Shown here: piece by piece, positions 34,719 to 46,665 of the stretch
Layout: each line of letters begins with the position of its first letter
How positions within the stretch are numbered: the first letter of the stretch is position 1
Assembly (NCBI GenBank): GCA_003024785.1
Contig: PUQB01000428.1
Span: 62,001-126,000 of the forward strand
DNA length: 64,000 bases
Direction: 5' to 3'
Source of the DNA: Selaginella tamariscina
Taxonomy: Eukaryota > Streptophyta > Lycopodiopsida > Selaginellales > Selaginellaceae
The notes under the pieces: model-generated
The model's database searches: none
What the model was told of the DNA's origin: nothing
The model's input: only the letters and a program-made list of their open reading frames with translations
Translations under genes and position numbers: made by a program

Positions 34719-35471
34719 CGTAAGTCATTCCGACTAAGCCATGCTAAGGAGCAAGAGGTTAAGAGACAAGTGATGGAGTTATTGGAATATGGCTTCATAC
34801 AACCGAGCAAGTCTCCATTTGGTGCACCAGTATTGCTTGTCAGGAAGAAGGATGGCACCATGAGGATGTGCATAGACTACAGAGCTCTCAACAAGCAAAC
34901 AGTGAAGGACAGGATGCCCATGCCACGTGTGGATACTATCATGGATCATCTCGGTGGAGCAGATGTTCACCAAGATAGACTTGCGTAGCGGGTATCATCA
35001 GATTGCTGTGAAGGAGGCAGATATCTACAAAACTGCTTTCAACACTAGCTTCGGGCATTTTGAGTTCACTGTATGCATTTGGCTTAACAAATGCCCAGCC
35101 ACATTCACTCGGTTGATGACTGAGGTGTTTGGTGACTACTTGCATGACTTTGTGGAGATCTTCCTCGACGATATTCTTATTTACAGTAAGATATGAAGGA
35201 GCATGTGGAGCATTTGCGGAGAGTTCTCAATTGCTGAGGAGAAGAACAAGCTCTATGCAAAGAAGAGCAAATGTGCATTTGCTCAGTGCAAGTGGAGTAT
35301 TTGGGTCACATTGTGACGCCAAGTGGAGTGAAGACTGATCCACAGAAGGTGGCAGTGGTGGAGCAATGGCCAGTTCCTAGCAATGCACAAGAGTTACGGA
35401 GTTTCTTGGGCATGGCTGGTTATTACCGGCGGTTGTCAAGGATTATGCCAAGAAAGCTTCTCGTTAACTAG
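34719..35471 (+). pseudogene. gypsy-2 reverse transcriptase
   Basis: Motifs in order: [46 protein letters not shown], the degraded IWLNKCPATF block (normally FGL.NAP), the catalytic FLDDILIYS, and VEYLGHIVTPSGV with LRSFLGMAGYYRR. The aromatic residue of the YLDD box is F. Several single-base shifts break the frame. Confidence 0.85.
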
Positions 35472-35498
35472 GTTGCTAAGGAAGGACGTTCCCTTTGC

Positions 35499-35831
35499 AT
35501 GGAGTGCTTCAGAGGAGAGCAGTTTCAAGCTTTGAAACAAGCTTTGGTACGTGCACCAGTTTTATGTATTGCAGATCCCTCTAAGCCTTATGAGGTATCG
35601 TGTGATGCAAGTGGAGTGGCCATTGGAGCTGTACTTATGCAAGAGGGAAGGCCTATTGCTTATGAGAGTCGTACTTTGAATCCTGCAGAGCAACGGTACT
35701 CAACGTATGAGCAAGAACTACTGGCTATTGTTAATGCATTACGAGTTTGGAGGCACTATCTTTATGGTGCAAGTTTCAAGGTGTTTACAGATCACAAGCC
35801 TTTGGTGTATCTTTCACACAGAAAGAGTTAA
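35499..35831 (+). pseudogene. gypsy-2 RNase H domain
   Basis: An open stretch of 110 codons with EVSCDASGVAIGAVLMQ, YSTYEQELLAIV and VFTDHKPLVYL, carrying the catalytic Asp and Glu residues of Ty3-type RNase H. Confidence 0.85.
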
Positions 35832-36169
35832 ACTCTCGGCAAGCTCGCTGGATGGTTAAGCTCATGGAGTTGGCGAATTTCCTATTGAGCATCGCGCAGG
35901 AAAGACTAACGTGGTGGCAGATGCTTGTCACGCGTTAGGAGAGCCACAGTAGTGGGAGAATTCCAAACACGCTTATGTATGCATTAACAAGGACGGTCAG
36001 TGAGTTTAGCCAAGTAGTTAACATGCTCAAGCACAAGATGCCGAGGTGCAGGAGCTCAAAGGACACTAGAGCCACCATTCTCATTTCAGGATGGGGTTTT
36101 GTACTACAATGGCCGTGTGTACCTTCCTCGTGTGGACCATTTGATCAACCAGGTACTATATTTTCATCA

Positions 36170-37281
36170 TGATCGCCGGAGGCTGGTCATTTTGGGGGAG
36201 GAAAACGTATGAGTTTGATCAAGAGGAGTTCTACTGGAGGAATATGAAGCTGATATCATAGAGTACTTGCAGGACTTGTGACAAGTGTCAGCAAGTAAAG
36301 GTGCCCAGGGAGAAACCAGGTGGGCTATTAGTACTTACCTATTCCAGACAGGCGATGGGCAGTATCTCTATGGACTTTGTCACCCATTTGCCAAGGACAC
36401 AGAGGCAGAATGAACAGGTGTGGGTCATTGTGGACAGGTTGACAAAGTTTGTCAAGTTAGTTCCCTTGGGGAAGAATGTGAATGCATTGAGCTGGCTACG
36501 ATGTATTTTACATGTATTTCCTATCACGGATTTCCAGATGATATTGTAAGTGATAGGGACTCCAAGTTCACTTCTAGCTTTTGGAGAGGCTTTTCTAAAT
36601 GCATAGAAGTGAAGCTTAAGCTGTGTAGCGGAGATCATCCTGAAACAGATGGGCAAACAGAGAGGGTGAACCAAGTTCTGGAAGATATGCTAAGGTGCAC
36701 TATTAACCAGAGGAAGGTCAGTGGGATAAGTATATTCCATTACTCGAGTTTGCTTATAATAACAGCCAGCACAGTGGCATTGGAATGAGTCCATACTATG
36801 CTATGTTTGGACGACATCCCAAGACAGCTTTTGAGCTCGGTTTAGAAGTAAGAAGGCTCAAGCAACATGGATGAGGAAGCTAAAGACCTGAGTGTTGAAC
36901 TGAAAACATTCAGAGTTTGTGCAAGAAGAACTTACAAGCAGCTCAGAGCCGAGCTATTAAGTTTGCTAATGAGCACAGAAGCTTCCGAGAGTTCCAGGTG
37001 GGGGATTATGTATTCTCCGAGTGGTATTTGCCACACATGTAAGGCGGAACACAGTTGTGGCCTTACGGAAGGGACGCAATGATAAGTTGTCTCCCAGGTA
37101 CTCAGGTCCTTATGAGATTCTGGAGCGTATCGGTAAGGTGGCATATCGATTACGGCTGCCAGAAAGTGAGGGTGCACCCAGTGTTCATGTTAGCCAGTTT
37201 AAAGAGAGTACTCACAAGGAACAGTCCCGGGTAGATTCTTTGTGGATGTACGAGGCTAATGATACAGGACCAATTGAGTAA
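36170..37281 (+). pseudogene. gypsy-2 integrase
   Basis: The zinc domain is fragmentary (GGHFGG and TCDKCQQVK). The core shows GSISMDFVTHLP, WVIVDRLTKF, IVSDRDSKF and ETDGQTERVNQ, giving all three acidic residues. The C-terminal part reads KLSPRYSGPYEIL and VAYRLRLPE. No chromodomain follows before the polypurine tract. Confidence 0.85.
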
Positions 37282-37325
37282 GTTATACTGCCCTTGAGGA
37301 CAAGGACTTGCTAATGGGGGAGGAT

Positions 37326-37537
37326 TGTTATGACCCATATAACGAATCAAAGAATATTCCCAGAAAGGTATAAGCTAGAATATTCCTAGGGAGCTATACC
37401 TAGATCTAAGGAAGAATTAAGGACACACTAATATTGGAAGCCTTTTTGGAGAGCAGCATGTGGAGACTAGAGACAGCTCGGGGGAGGTCGGGTGGTTTTT
37501 GTGAGGGTCTCTAGTTTGTACGTAGTGGTGCCTAACA
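37326..37537 (+). repeat. gypsy-2 3' LTR
   Basis: 212 bases, closely matching the 5' LTR. It is preceded by the polypurine tract AATGGGGGAGGAT. Confidence 0.9.
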
Positions 37538-37555
37538 AATTCTCTGATACCAATT

Positions 37556-37766
37556 TGTTAGGCACCACTACGTACAAACTAGAGACCCTCACAAAACCAC
37601 CCGACCTCCCCCGAGCTGTCTCTAGTCTCCACATGCTGCTCTCCAAAAAGGCTTCCAATATTAGTGTGTCCTTAATTCTTCCTTAGATCTAGGTATAGCT
37701 CCCTAGGAATATTCTAGCTTATACCTTTCTGGGAATATTCTTTGATTCGTTATATGGGTCATAACA
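37556..37766 (-). repeat. gypsy-2 inverted third LTR
   Basis: Reverse complement of the neighbouring LTR over its full length. With the spacer TTCTCTGATACCA (the complement of a primer-binding site) it forms a 440-base near-palindrome. Confidence 0.9.
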
Positions 37767-37771
37767 GTGCC

Positions 37772-40601
37772 TCACAAAAGAGCTCATGTTAACAAACTTA
37801 AGTTGTTCAACCTTATATATGTTCACATTCTCAAGGTGAATGCCCCCTAGCCAAGTGTGCTGAACTGGCATACCTAGTTACAACCTAACCTGTCTTTGAG
37901 TGAATACCCAAGGTTTTAGCACCTTAATGCAAAGACATTTGTCATCTAGCCTATCTCATGTGACATTGGATGTGGCTATCTTGCTATACCTCTCAAACTC
38001 AAAAGTTACACATAGTGTTATGAATGAGGCTTGCAAATGCCAACTCTAGAGCCCCTTTGTGAACTCAACAGTCAAGGTGGCACAACAAAGAGTTTGTGCC
38101 TTAATGATACAAGTTAGAGCTTGCATAAGTAAAAATAATAAGAATAACGAGCTCAATTATGAACTCATGAACTCTCACTACATATCCTACTTAATATATG
38201 TGTTAGATGCCTCTTCTTTATTTTCTTATTTTGTAAAGTAGGCTAGCACAAAATATCATTCATAATAGAATATACTTGAGTTTACCCTAATGACCCACCC
38301 TAACTCAAGAGGGGCATAATAGGGTTAGGTCAACCGTAGAGGTGTTTTTACCCATAACAATTAGTAACCCAATTAAGATGCATAAAATAAGGGTAAGAGC
38401 TTTTAAAAAGTAAGTTCACCTAAAGTTTCTTGAGATATTTTAATAATAGTAGGCTAGATTACCCTTAAACACTTAAGTGCACTAAGCAAGGCTGTTTCTC
38501 ACTACATATAAGACTTGTCAACATAGTTCGATAGGTAAGCCATAGTCAACTTTCAAAGTAAAAGAAAGTCATAGTAAAAACTATGACCACTCTTCGCCTT
38601 TGAAAATGTTAACATTTCTTGTTTGATGGATAGTCTAACTCCAAAGCTAGATACTATTAAAAAAAATTAACCAAAATTAACATATCATTTTATGTAGAGT
38701 AGTAAAAAAGTTCACAAAATAATTTTCATTATTCCCCTTGCATTACGTGAAATCAAGTACTTCAAAATCGTCGTTCATTGAATTTAAACTCATCTACCAA
38801 AGTCACTATATATAACATGACGTCACTTGGAGACCTTTGCACGTCGCAAATTCTGGTTCTAATCTAATATAGATTCACATGTCCAATTGGTCACAGAGAG
38901 GAAATTGGGTCATGGCATAAATGCACAGCCTGGGTAAAGATGTTAAAGGAGAAAAAGGAATTGTACATTCCATACAAACATTCTCCCTCTCGATGCAATA
39001 GGTTCTTGTTGACTATTGACCCTAGGTTAATAAAAAATAAAACCTTGCTTTACTCCCTAACATTAAATGCTCTTGACAACCCTATTGTCATGTGACAAGC
39101 AATTTGAGTTCATCTCAATGCTTAATTCAATGCCCTTTCATTATCTGATTTTTACATTTTCACATGAGAAAGTATTCCCATCACCTCTCTAAGTGTTTAT
39201 GCAAACTCATCACTTCTTCAAAAGGGGTACTACCATACCTACCGCACTTGTCATAAGTCCCCCCACCTTCTCCTAGGTTAGTGTATAGCTTTGCTAGGCA
39301 ATTATTGGAATCACTAGTTTCTTCCCCATTAACTAACTCATTCAACATGTCATCTAGCCAGAGGCGATTATAGAGCTGCATGGCTTATACAGATGTATAA
39401 TGAATGTAAGAACTAACTTCTTCACGATGTTACCAAAAGCTTTATCCTATAGGAACAAAACTTGGTCATCTTTCGATATCAAGTGTCATGACACTATCCC
39501 TTATTTTATACTCTTTTTGCATGGTTGCTATAATCTGGTTAAGCATTGCCTTTTGAGGAGCATTTTCAATCAAAAATATTTGAAGGTTGTTTTTCATGAG
39601 TATCTCGTAAATGTTTTGTCTTTCAAGAATGTACTCCTTTATTTTTTAAAAAGACCAATTTGTTCTTCCTTGAAAGAGATTTAAAAAATGCATCCCTACA
39701 ACATTATTGATCCAATATGAACGCATAATGCATAATTAAATTCCCACGATTGCGTTCATCTTTTAAGCTCTTTAAAGAGTTTTGTCAAGCTAGGTTGCAA
39801 AGACAATATCTTTATGGAAGTTAATACCATGAGACAACATGATCCTATTTGATATCTCTGTGTCTTTCTTCACATTTGCATCGATAGAGAAGCACGTCAT
39901 TGATATCAAGAAGACTAGGTGGTGTGAACGAGTAACTTGTGGCAGGAAGTTTCTGGTGAGTTTGGTGGTGTGTAGGTTTGACTTAGAAGACTGTTAGGAA
40001 CAAATGTAAATGATGTTCATCCCCCTGGTCTAATGTCTAATGTGGCACTTTAATTAGTTGGGTACAATCATCTAATCATTAGTTGTCTTTGCAACTTTTT
40101 TTTGTCTTGTCATTGGCTTTTTTTGAAACTTTCATCATTATGCATTGAGCTTGCACACTCAAACAATATCTCTCCATGTTTTTATGCTCTGATGTACTTG
40201 CTAAATGACCTCCTCAATGGTAGTTTGGATGAGTACTTAGTTGAATCCTCTTCTTCCAGCACAAATGAGGCGATAGGACACCAATCAAGTGCACTTATTA
40301 CATCTCTTCTAGCATTACCATTGCTAAAGGTTTGATTTGAAGAGGCTCATTTAAAATCACCACTAGATCGTTGTTACACTTTTGAAAATTGACTTGTTCT
40401 TCTTTTTGGACTTGAATCTTAATTTCTAGTGAAATATAATTCCCTCCAAATAACAATTTGCATTTTCATCTCATTTGCTGAATTAAGAAATTGAGGTTTA
40501 GAAATTGCATTTTCTAGTGGATGGATAAATCTTGTAGAGCGCTAGACATTTTGAAACATTCGTAGAGATATGCCTTTCTTATCTTCATAAGAATGATGTC
40601 T
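37772..40601. other. intergenic DNA, no recognisable gene
   Basis: It continues the sequence interrupted at 33.43 kb. No intact frame or family motif is seen. It ends with GTCAT (40602-40606), the left target-site copy of gypsy-3. Confidence 0.45.
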
Positions 40602-40606
40602 GTCAT

Positions 40607-40972
40607 TGTCACGACCTTGTGCAAAGGGCGAAACCTTTAGAACAAGGGTGGAACTTTGAAAGGAGGAGATTGTATTCAAGAAAGAAATGAATACAAAAAT
40701 GAAACACAAGGCCGAAGACTGGTGTTGAATGATTTTGAGAACCTGAAACTGGAACCCTATTTATATATCTGAGGTCCTGAGGATTGTATGGTCCACAACT
40801 GGTCTGGAATGTGTGATCCACAACTGGTCTGGAATGTGTGGTCCACACTGGTCTGGAAACATGCGTATGAATATACGCCTTGCTGTTGATGGTGTAGTTC
40901 AGCATCCAGGATCATACGGACCAGTTGGTTAACACATTTGTGTGTTAGTCAAAAGGTCTCGGGTTCAAGTCC
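40607..40972 (-). repeat. gypsy-3 3' LTR, truncated
   Basis: Matches the other LTR up to GGTCTCGGGTTCAAGTCCTG; the last 25 or so bases are replaced by the start of the tandem array. Confidence 0.85.
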
Positions 40973-41860
40973 TGCGTTCACCAGGTGAATAACCAATCAA
41001 GAATTGCAGGCTCCCAAGTGCGTTCACAGGTGGATAACGGGAACAGGAACGATTAGCAACCAAGAATTGCAGGCTCCCAAGTGCGTTCACCAGGTGGATA
41101 ACGGAACGGGAACGATTAGCAGCAAGAATTGCAGCAACCTCGTTCACCAGGTGGATAAGGGAACGGGAACGATTAGCAGCCAAGAATTGCAGCAACCTCG
41201 AATTCAGGTTCACCAGCAATTGTAACTGGAGGAGGTGGTGAACACGGGATCACATCAGAGTGGTTGTCGATGATGCGAAATGGTCCAGCTTGTGTGTGTT
41301 GGCCAATGATGCCAGAGGAGCCACAATCATCGACATGGTCCAGCTTGTGTGGTTGGCCAATGATGCCAGAGGAGCCACACTTGGTCACCAATTGTGAATG
41401 CTGGAGGAGAGGAACGAGAACGATTAGCAGTTTGTTTTTGTGAATTCAGGTTCACCAGCAATTGTAACTGGAGGAGGTGGTGGAACACGTTCCAGCAATT
41501 GTAACTGGAGGAGGTGGTGGAACACGGGATCACATCAGAGTGGTTGTCGATGATGCGAAATGGTCCAGCTTGTTGTGGTTGGCCAATGACGCCAGAGGAG
41601 CCACACTTGGTCACCAATTGTGAATGCTGGAGGAGAGGAACGGGAACGATTAGCAGTTTATTTTTGTGAATTCAGGTTCACCAGCAATTGTAACTAGAGG
41701 AGGTGGTGGAACACGGGATCACATCAGAGAGTTTGTCGATGATGCGAAATGGTCCAGCTTGTGTGGTTGGCCAATGACGCTAGAGGAGCCACACTTGGTC
41801 ACCAATTGTGAATGCTGGAGGAGAGGAACGGGAACAATTAGCAGTTTGTTGTTGCAAATC
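40973..41860 (-). repeat. tandem array made from the gypsy-3 integrase C-terminus/chromodomain region
   Basis: Two repeat types: about four copies of a 50-65-base unit (GCGTTCACCAGGTGGATAAC, AACGATTAGCAGC) at 40973-41190, then three roughly 230-base units starting near 41200, 41442 and 41669 (GAATTCAGGTTCACCAGCAA at the head). The minus strand of each large unit encodes GDQVWL-type and EPEFEVAAIL fragments, so it is the 3' coding end repeated in tandem. Confidence 0.8.
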
Positions 41861-41894
41861 CCGAGCGCATTGAAGATGATGCTGCACTTCCTCC

Positions 41895-42646
41895 TCATGG
41901 ACCTGTCGGAGAATGCTCAAACACGATCATCGGCAGCAGTGGTGAGGCCAGGAACACGGGCCAAGCGTAGGACCAGCGAGGATGAACACCAAAGAACGTG
42001 AAAAATGGGACACAACCTATGGATGAGTGTGCCGTGTTGTTGTACACGAACTCGGCAGCAAGAAGGAGATCGACCCAATCATCTTGCAGATGAGAAATGA
42101 AACACCCGGAGATATTGTTCCAGAGTCTGAATTGTGCGCTCCGATTGTCCATCTGTTTTCAGGATGATGTGCAGTAGACAGCTTCCCGGTGATACGTAGC
42201 CGATCTAGGAATCTCCGCTAGAATGCCGAAGTGAACTGGGGACCTCCGCCAGAATGCCGAAGTGAACTGGGGACCTCGATCAGTGACAAGTTCATCAAGA
42301 AGACCATAAAGGCGAACACCTCTCGGCACACCAAATCTGCAGCATCAGGACCCGAACATGTTTTGTTGCAGGGAACAAAGTGCGCCATCTTAGAGAACTG
42401 GTCAACAATGACTAGGACAGCATCAAACCCTCTAGAAGGCGGTAAATCCGTGAGGAAATCCATGGTGATGGATGACCATGGCCGCTGAGCAATAGGAAGA
42501 GGCTGTAGTAGTCCAACCCGGTCGATGACGAGGAAGCTTTGTACGCTAGCATGTGTCACAAGATCGCACAAATCTCTCAACATACGCACGAAGCCGAGGC
42601 CACCAGAACACCTGTTGTACCAGCTCGATCGTCTTTCGAATGCCAA
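41895..42646 (-). pseudogene. gypsy-3 integrase
   Basis: [20 protein letters not shown] and [15 protein letters not shown] mark the first part of the core, and EFVYNNTAHSSIGCVPFF the last. The stretch around the second Asp is duplicated and scrambled near 42220-42260 (GGGACCTCCGCCAGAATGCC repeated), so the core is not intact. Confidence 0.8.
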
Positions 42647-42874
42647 AATGTCCTACAGCTGTGTTAGTGTTGGACAGTTCGCAACCTCAGTTCTCCGTCC
42701 GAACATAGATTTGGATGTGGTGGTACAGCAACCCATTATGAAGAGCAAAGCAGCATAACTCGTAGTTGTGACCCTGAAGACAATGGCTACTGAATTTGTC
42801 GAACATGTGGCAAGGACATCACGAGCAAACTCGCTTGAGGGAGTTTTCTCGGATTAGATCCCAAAAACGAAGTG

Positions 42875-43400
42875 TCAACTGGAGCAGAAGAACGGGAAAG
42901 CACGTTCACCAACAACTAGTCGGAGCTCAGAATGACATTGTTCTTGTTGATCAAATCGGATTTCACATGGTACTGGAGCTAGGTAACTGCAACGAGATAA
43001 GGCATCTGCTTTGCCATTTAGACGACCGGGACGATGAATAATCTCATATCGGAACCGGGACAAAGACTGTGCCCATCGCGCCTGACGTCGATTGAGCTCA
43101 TGCTGTTGCCCAGTACTGGAGGTTCTTGTGATCACAATACACCTTAACCATATGCGGGAACCTTCAAGGAATCTGCGCGCCACTCCTCAAAGGCATCAAC
43201 AATCGCCAGTAGCTCCTTGTTGTAGACATCGTAGTTGATCTCAGGTGCAGTGAACTTGCGGGATGGAAAGCAATGGTGGATGAAGATGATTGGACCTTCC
43301 TGGGACACACTCCACCAATGGCGAAGTTAGAGGCATCAGCTTCCATGAAATATGGCTTCACAGGGTCAGGATGGATAAAAATAGGTGCCGAGGTGAACGC
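42875..43400 (-). pseudogene. gypsy-3 RNase H domain
   Basis: [14 protein letters not shown] and, in other frames, an [17 protein letters not shown] segment with [19 protein letters not shown], the standard RNase H end block. Confidence 0.75.
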
Positions 43401-43472
43401 CTTCTTTAGGAACTCGAACGCCTCCTTAGCCTCAGAGGACTAAACAAATGGACATCCTTGCCAGTCACTTCG

Positions 43473-43970
43473 TCAATGGCAATGCAATCTTAGAGAAATC
43501 CCGAACGAAACGTCGATAAAAGTTCGCAAACCCGAGGAAACATCGAACATCACAAACATTTGATGGTCTCTCCCACTCCAATACAGTCCGGATTTTTGCA
43601 GGATCCATGTGAACACCTTCAGCTGAAATGATGTACCCAGGAACTCGACAGACTGCTGACTGAAAGAGCACTTCTCCAACTTGGCAAACAGGTGGTGCTT
43701 CCGGAGCCTCTCCAAGACTAACCGTACATGCCGTTCGTGTTCTTCTCGAGTCTTGGAAAATATCAGGATGTCATCTAGGTACATGATAACAAACAAATCC
43801 AAGAAGTTCCGGAAAATATCGTTAGCCATGTGCTGGAACACAGCAGGTGCATTTGTCAGGCCAACGGCATTACTACGTACTCGAAATGTCCGTAGCGTGT
43901 ACGGAAAGTTGTTTTCCACTCATCCTCTTCTCGAATTCGGATGAGATTGTACGCTCCCTCTTAAATCGAT
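43473..43970 (-). pseudogene. gypsy-3 reverse transcriptase catalytic part
   Basis: Contains [15 protein letters not shown] and [12 protein letters not shown] with the YLDD box. The palm segment before it is broken by shifts near 43870, 43965 and 44050; the connection to RNase H is broken near 43640. Confidence 0.85.
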
Positions 43971-44054
43971 CTTTGTGAAGTACCGAGCACCAGAAAGACG
44001 TTCGAGCATGTCGGAGACCGAGCGGGAGGATACTTGTTTGGAATGGTGACCTTA

Positions 44055-44885
44055 TCAGATCTCTGTAGTCCACCACGAGCTGGAGACTTCCATCCTTCTT
44101 GGAAACAAAGAATATTTGGGGCACCAAGCCGGTGATCGTGAGTGACGGATAAATCCGGTGACAAGATTCTCCTCAATGTATTTCCTCAATGTCTCCAACT
44201 CTGTTGGTGAGAGACCGTAAATGGGACCGGAGGACGGCTGCTTACCCTCAACGAGATCGATAGGACAGTCGTACTCACGGTGCGGTGGCAAGGCAGAAGC
44301 TTTCTTTTTGTCGAAGACGTCTGCGAAATCGGCATACTGCTTTGGTAAGGCAGGAGGAACAGAAACATCCTTAGCAGAGCAGGGATAGACTTTGATCGCG
44401 AACACGGATGCTGGGTCATGTCGGCTATCTTTCTTGAACTGCTTCAAGGTGATATGCGAGACTTGAAGTGGAGGAGGAACTGGAACAGGATCGGAATCAA
44501 AGAGTGTGGCTGGAGTTGAAACAGCTGGGAAACTGTTCATGAAACGTTCTCTCCAACCAGGATCCACCAACTCGATCCACGGCAAACCAAGGATAATCGT
44601 AGAGTCTGGAATAGAAACAACACTGAAGGAGATGTTGCACACAGCACCGCAAGCAACGACCTCAACGAACTCCGTGTCATTTATTACCGCTCCAGATTTG
44701 ATATCTCGTCCATCAACGACCCGTACAGAACCAGGAGTCTTCAAAGGATGTAGACGGATCCCGTGTTTGACAGCAAAATTCTTGTCGATGAAATTTGCGT
44801 TCGCTCCGCTATCCACCAAAGCTTTACCAGAGAACTCCACCTCTGGTGTCTTCAGCTGCACCGGAACATGGAACGGCTTGCACAC
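44055..44885 (-). pseudogene. gypsy-3 protease and RT N-terminus
   Basis: An open stretch of 276 codons. The protease site reads ALVDSGANANFID (DSG in place of DTG, both seen in retropepsins), with TIILGLPWIE as the flap block. It continues without a break into the RT leader [20 protein letters not shown], so PR and RT are one polyprotein here. Confidence 0.85.
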
Positions 44886-44899
44886 CTTCGTGGATGGAA

Positions 44900-45887
44900 T
44901 GGATCCAAGATGAGGAAGGGAAGATGTTATGAGTGAAGAGCCTTGAGGAACATGAGTTGTTCCACGGCAATCCAGCCGGACGGCTCCTATTCGGGCTGGA
45001 TCTTCTCGTTTCCCGGCAGCACAGCAAGGGCCACTTCACGAGCTTGTTTTGGACGTCGATGACAATTCTCCAACTTGTGGTACGGGTCCCCACAGTACAA
45101 ACAAAGCTTGTACTGAATCCGCTTCTGACGTTCGGTTGGCAAAAGCTTGCCTCGGCGTGATCGCCCTAATTCCATCGGGGATGGTTCTACTGAGGAAGAT
45201 GATGAATCAGCAGATGAGGGAACAGGGACTGCAGAAATGGAAGAAGACGGCACCAAGAAGAAAGAAGGATGCCGACGTTCTTGTTTCCGCTCGATCAACC
45301 GGTTGTCACAACGAATTGCCAACTCGATCATGCTGGTGAGGGTTTCCGGAACCGCAAAATTCAGCAACATGTCTTTGACCTCGTCCTGCAACCCCGACCG
45401 GAAAACCTCCTTGAGAGCACGATCTCCCCATGTGACATCACAAGCAAGAAGTTGAAACTTCGATGCGTACTCTGCTACCGACATACCCCCTTGGTGAAGC
45501 TGACGGAGTTTGGTGATGGCAGCACTCTCACGATCCACGTCACTGAACATCGCCGTGAACCGTTCCACAAACTCGTCAAAATTCCCAAGGATCGGATCAT
45601 TGTTCTCCAGCAAGGCTGAGAACCATGAAAGAGCAGAACCAGAAAGCAGCGACCCGATCAATCCAACCTTAATGGGTTCTGTGCTGTAGCGCCTCGGCTG
45701 CATCACGATCCACAACAACTTGATTGAGAAAACCTCGGAACTTCGATCGGGTACCATCGAACTTTTCGGGCATGCTGATCTTCCTCTGGAGAATTCGCAC
45801 GCTGTCGGAGCTGATCATTCTCCAGGTGTAGTTGTTTAGCTGCTGCTGGAGGGCAGCAACTTGCTCATGAAGAGCATGCTCGGACAT
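44900..45887 (-). pseudogene. gypsy-3 gag with zinc knuckle
   Basis: The probable start is at 45887 (MSEHALHEQVAALQQQLNNY). The capsid part (FTAMFSDVDRESAAITKLR, MSVAEYASKFQLL) and a CCHC-like knuckle (CLYCGDPYHKLENC) lie in the 45757-44987 frame. A frameshift near 45700 separates the first 60 residues. Confidence 0.8.
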
Positions 45888-46047
45888 GATGAGTCGAAGA
45901 AGAAAAATCAAAAAGAAAAAGAGAAGAAAATCAGAAAAAGAAAAAGAAAAGAAAAAATCGAAAAGAAAATTGAAAAGAGAGAAAGAAAGAAAATGGGATC
46001 GATGACAAGCGGAAACAGAAGCTTGTCACTACCAGAATCATTCAAAC

Positions 46048-46444
46048 TGTCACGACCTTGTGCAAAGGGCGAAACCTTTAGAACAAGGGTGGAACCTTGA
46101 AAGGAGGAGATTGTATTCAAGAAAGAAATGAATACAAAATGAAACACAAGGCCGAAGACTGGTGTTGAATGATTCTGAGAAACCTGGAACTGGAACCCTG
46201 TTTATATATCTGAGGTCCTGAGGATTGTATGGTCCACAACTGGTCTGGAATGTGTGATCCACAACTGGTCTGGAATGTGTGGTCCACACTGGTCTGGAAC
46301 ATGGTATGAATATACGCCTTGCTGTTGATGGTGTAGTTCAGCATCAGGATCATACGGACCAGTTGGTTAACACATGTGTGTGTTAGCCAAAAGGTCTTGG
46401 GTTCAAGTTCTGTGAAAGTCAAAAAATGACCCATGATCTTTACC
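46048..46444 (-). repeat. gypsy-3 5' LTR
   Basis: About 397 bases. It contains GTCCACAACTGGTCTGGAATGTG repeats in shortened form and, near one end (46345-46415), a tRNA-like stretch ending GGGTTCAAGTTCTGTG. Confidence 0.88.
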
Positions 46445-46665
46445 GTCACAACCATTCCCTCTCCCCTTAAGCCAACTAAGCAAAGGTCACAACCATTCCC
46501 TCTCCCCTTAAGCCAACTAAGCAAAGGGCCAATTAGTTTTTATAAGAAGGTCCTTGGTTAAGCCAACTAAGCAAAGGGCCAATTAGTTTTTATAAGAAGG
46601 TCCTTGGTTAAGCCAACTAAGCAAAGGCCAATTAGTTTTTATAAGAAGGTCCTTGGTCATGATAA
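46445..46665. repeat. short tandem duplications beside gypsy-3
   Basis: A 41-base unit starting GTCACAACCATTCCCTCTCC occurs twice (46445 and 46486). A following unit of about 50 bases starting TTAAGCCAACTAAGCAAAGG and running through TTTTTATAAGAAGGTCC occurs three times. Confidence 0.85.

Larger units (their letters stand above)
33437..37766 (+). mobile_element. gypsy-2: Ty3/gypsy element with an extra inverted LTR
   Basis: Structure: LTR (33437-33642), internal region, LTR (37326-37537), an 18-base spacer, then an inverted LTR (37556-37766). The whole is flanked by GTGCC on both sides (33432-33436 and 37767-37771). Thus both outer ends are the same LTR end (TGTTATGACC). The internal region encodes RT, RNase H and integrase, but no gag or protease can be recognised. 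Frameshifts are frequent. Confidence 0.9.
40607..46444 (-). mobile_element. gypsy-3: degenerate Ty3/gypsy retrotransposon
   Basis: The right (5') LTR begins TGTCACGACC at 46048. The left (3') LTR begins at 40607 but loses homology after about 40972, where a local tandem array begins. Flanks GTCAT and GTCAC suggest a slightly mutated target duplication. Minus-strand order is gag with zinc knuckle, protease, RT, RNase H, integrase and a disrupted chromodomain. Its proteins resemble gypsy-1 (for example [11 protein letters not shown]) but its LTRs do not. The solo LTR at 5 kb is the same family. Confidence 0.88.

Noticed and set aside
46345..46415. A genuine tRNA gene
   Set aside because: Only the D-arm and T-arm resemble a tRNA; no acceptor stem pairs, and it recurs inside LTRs.
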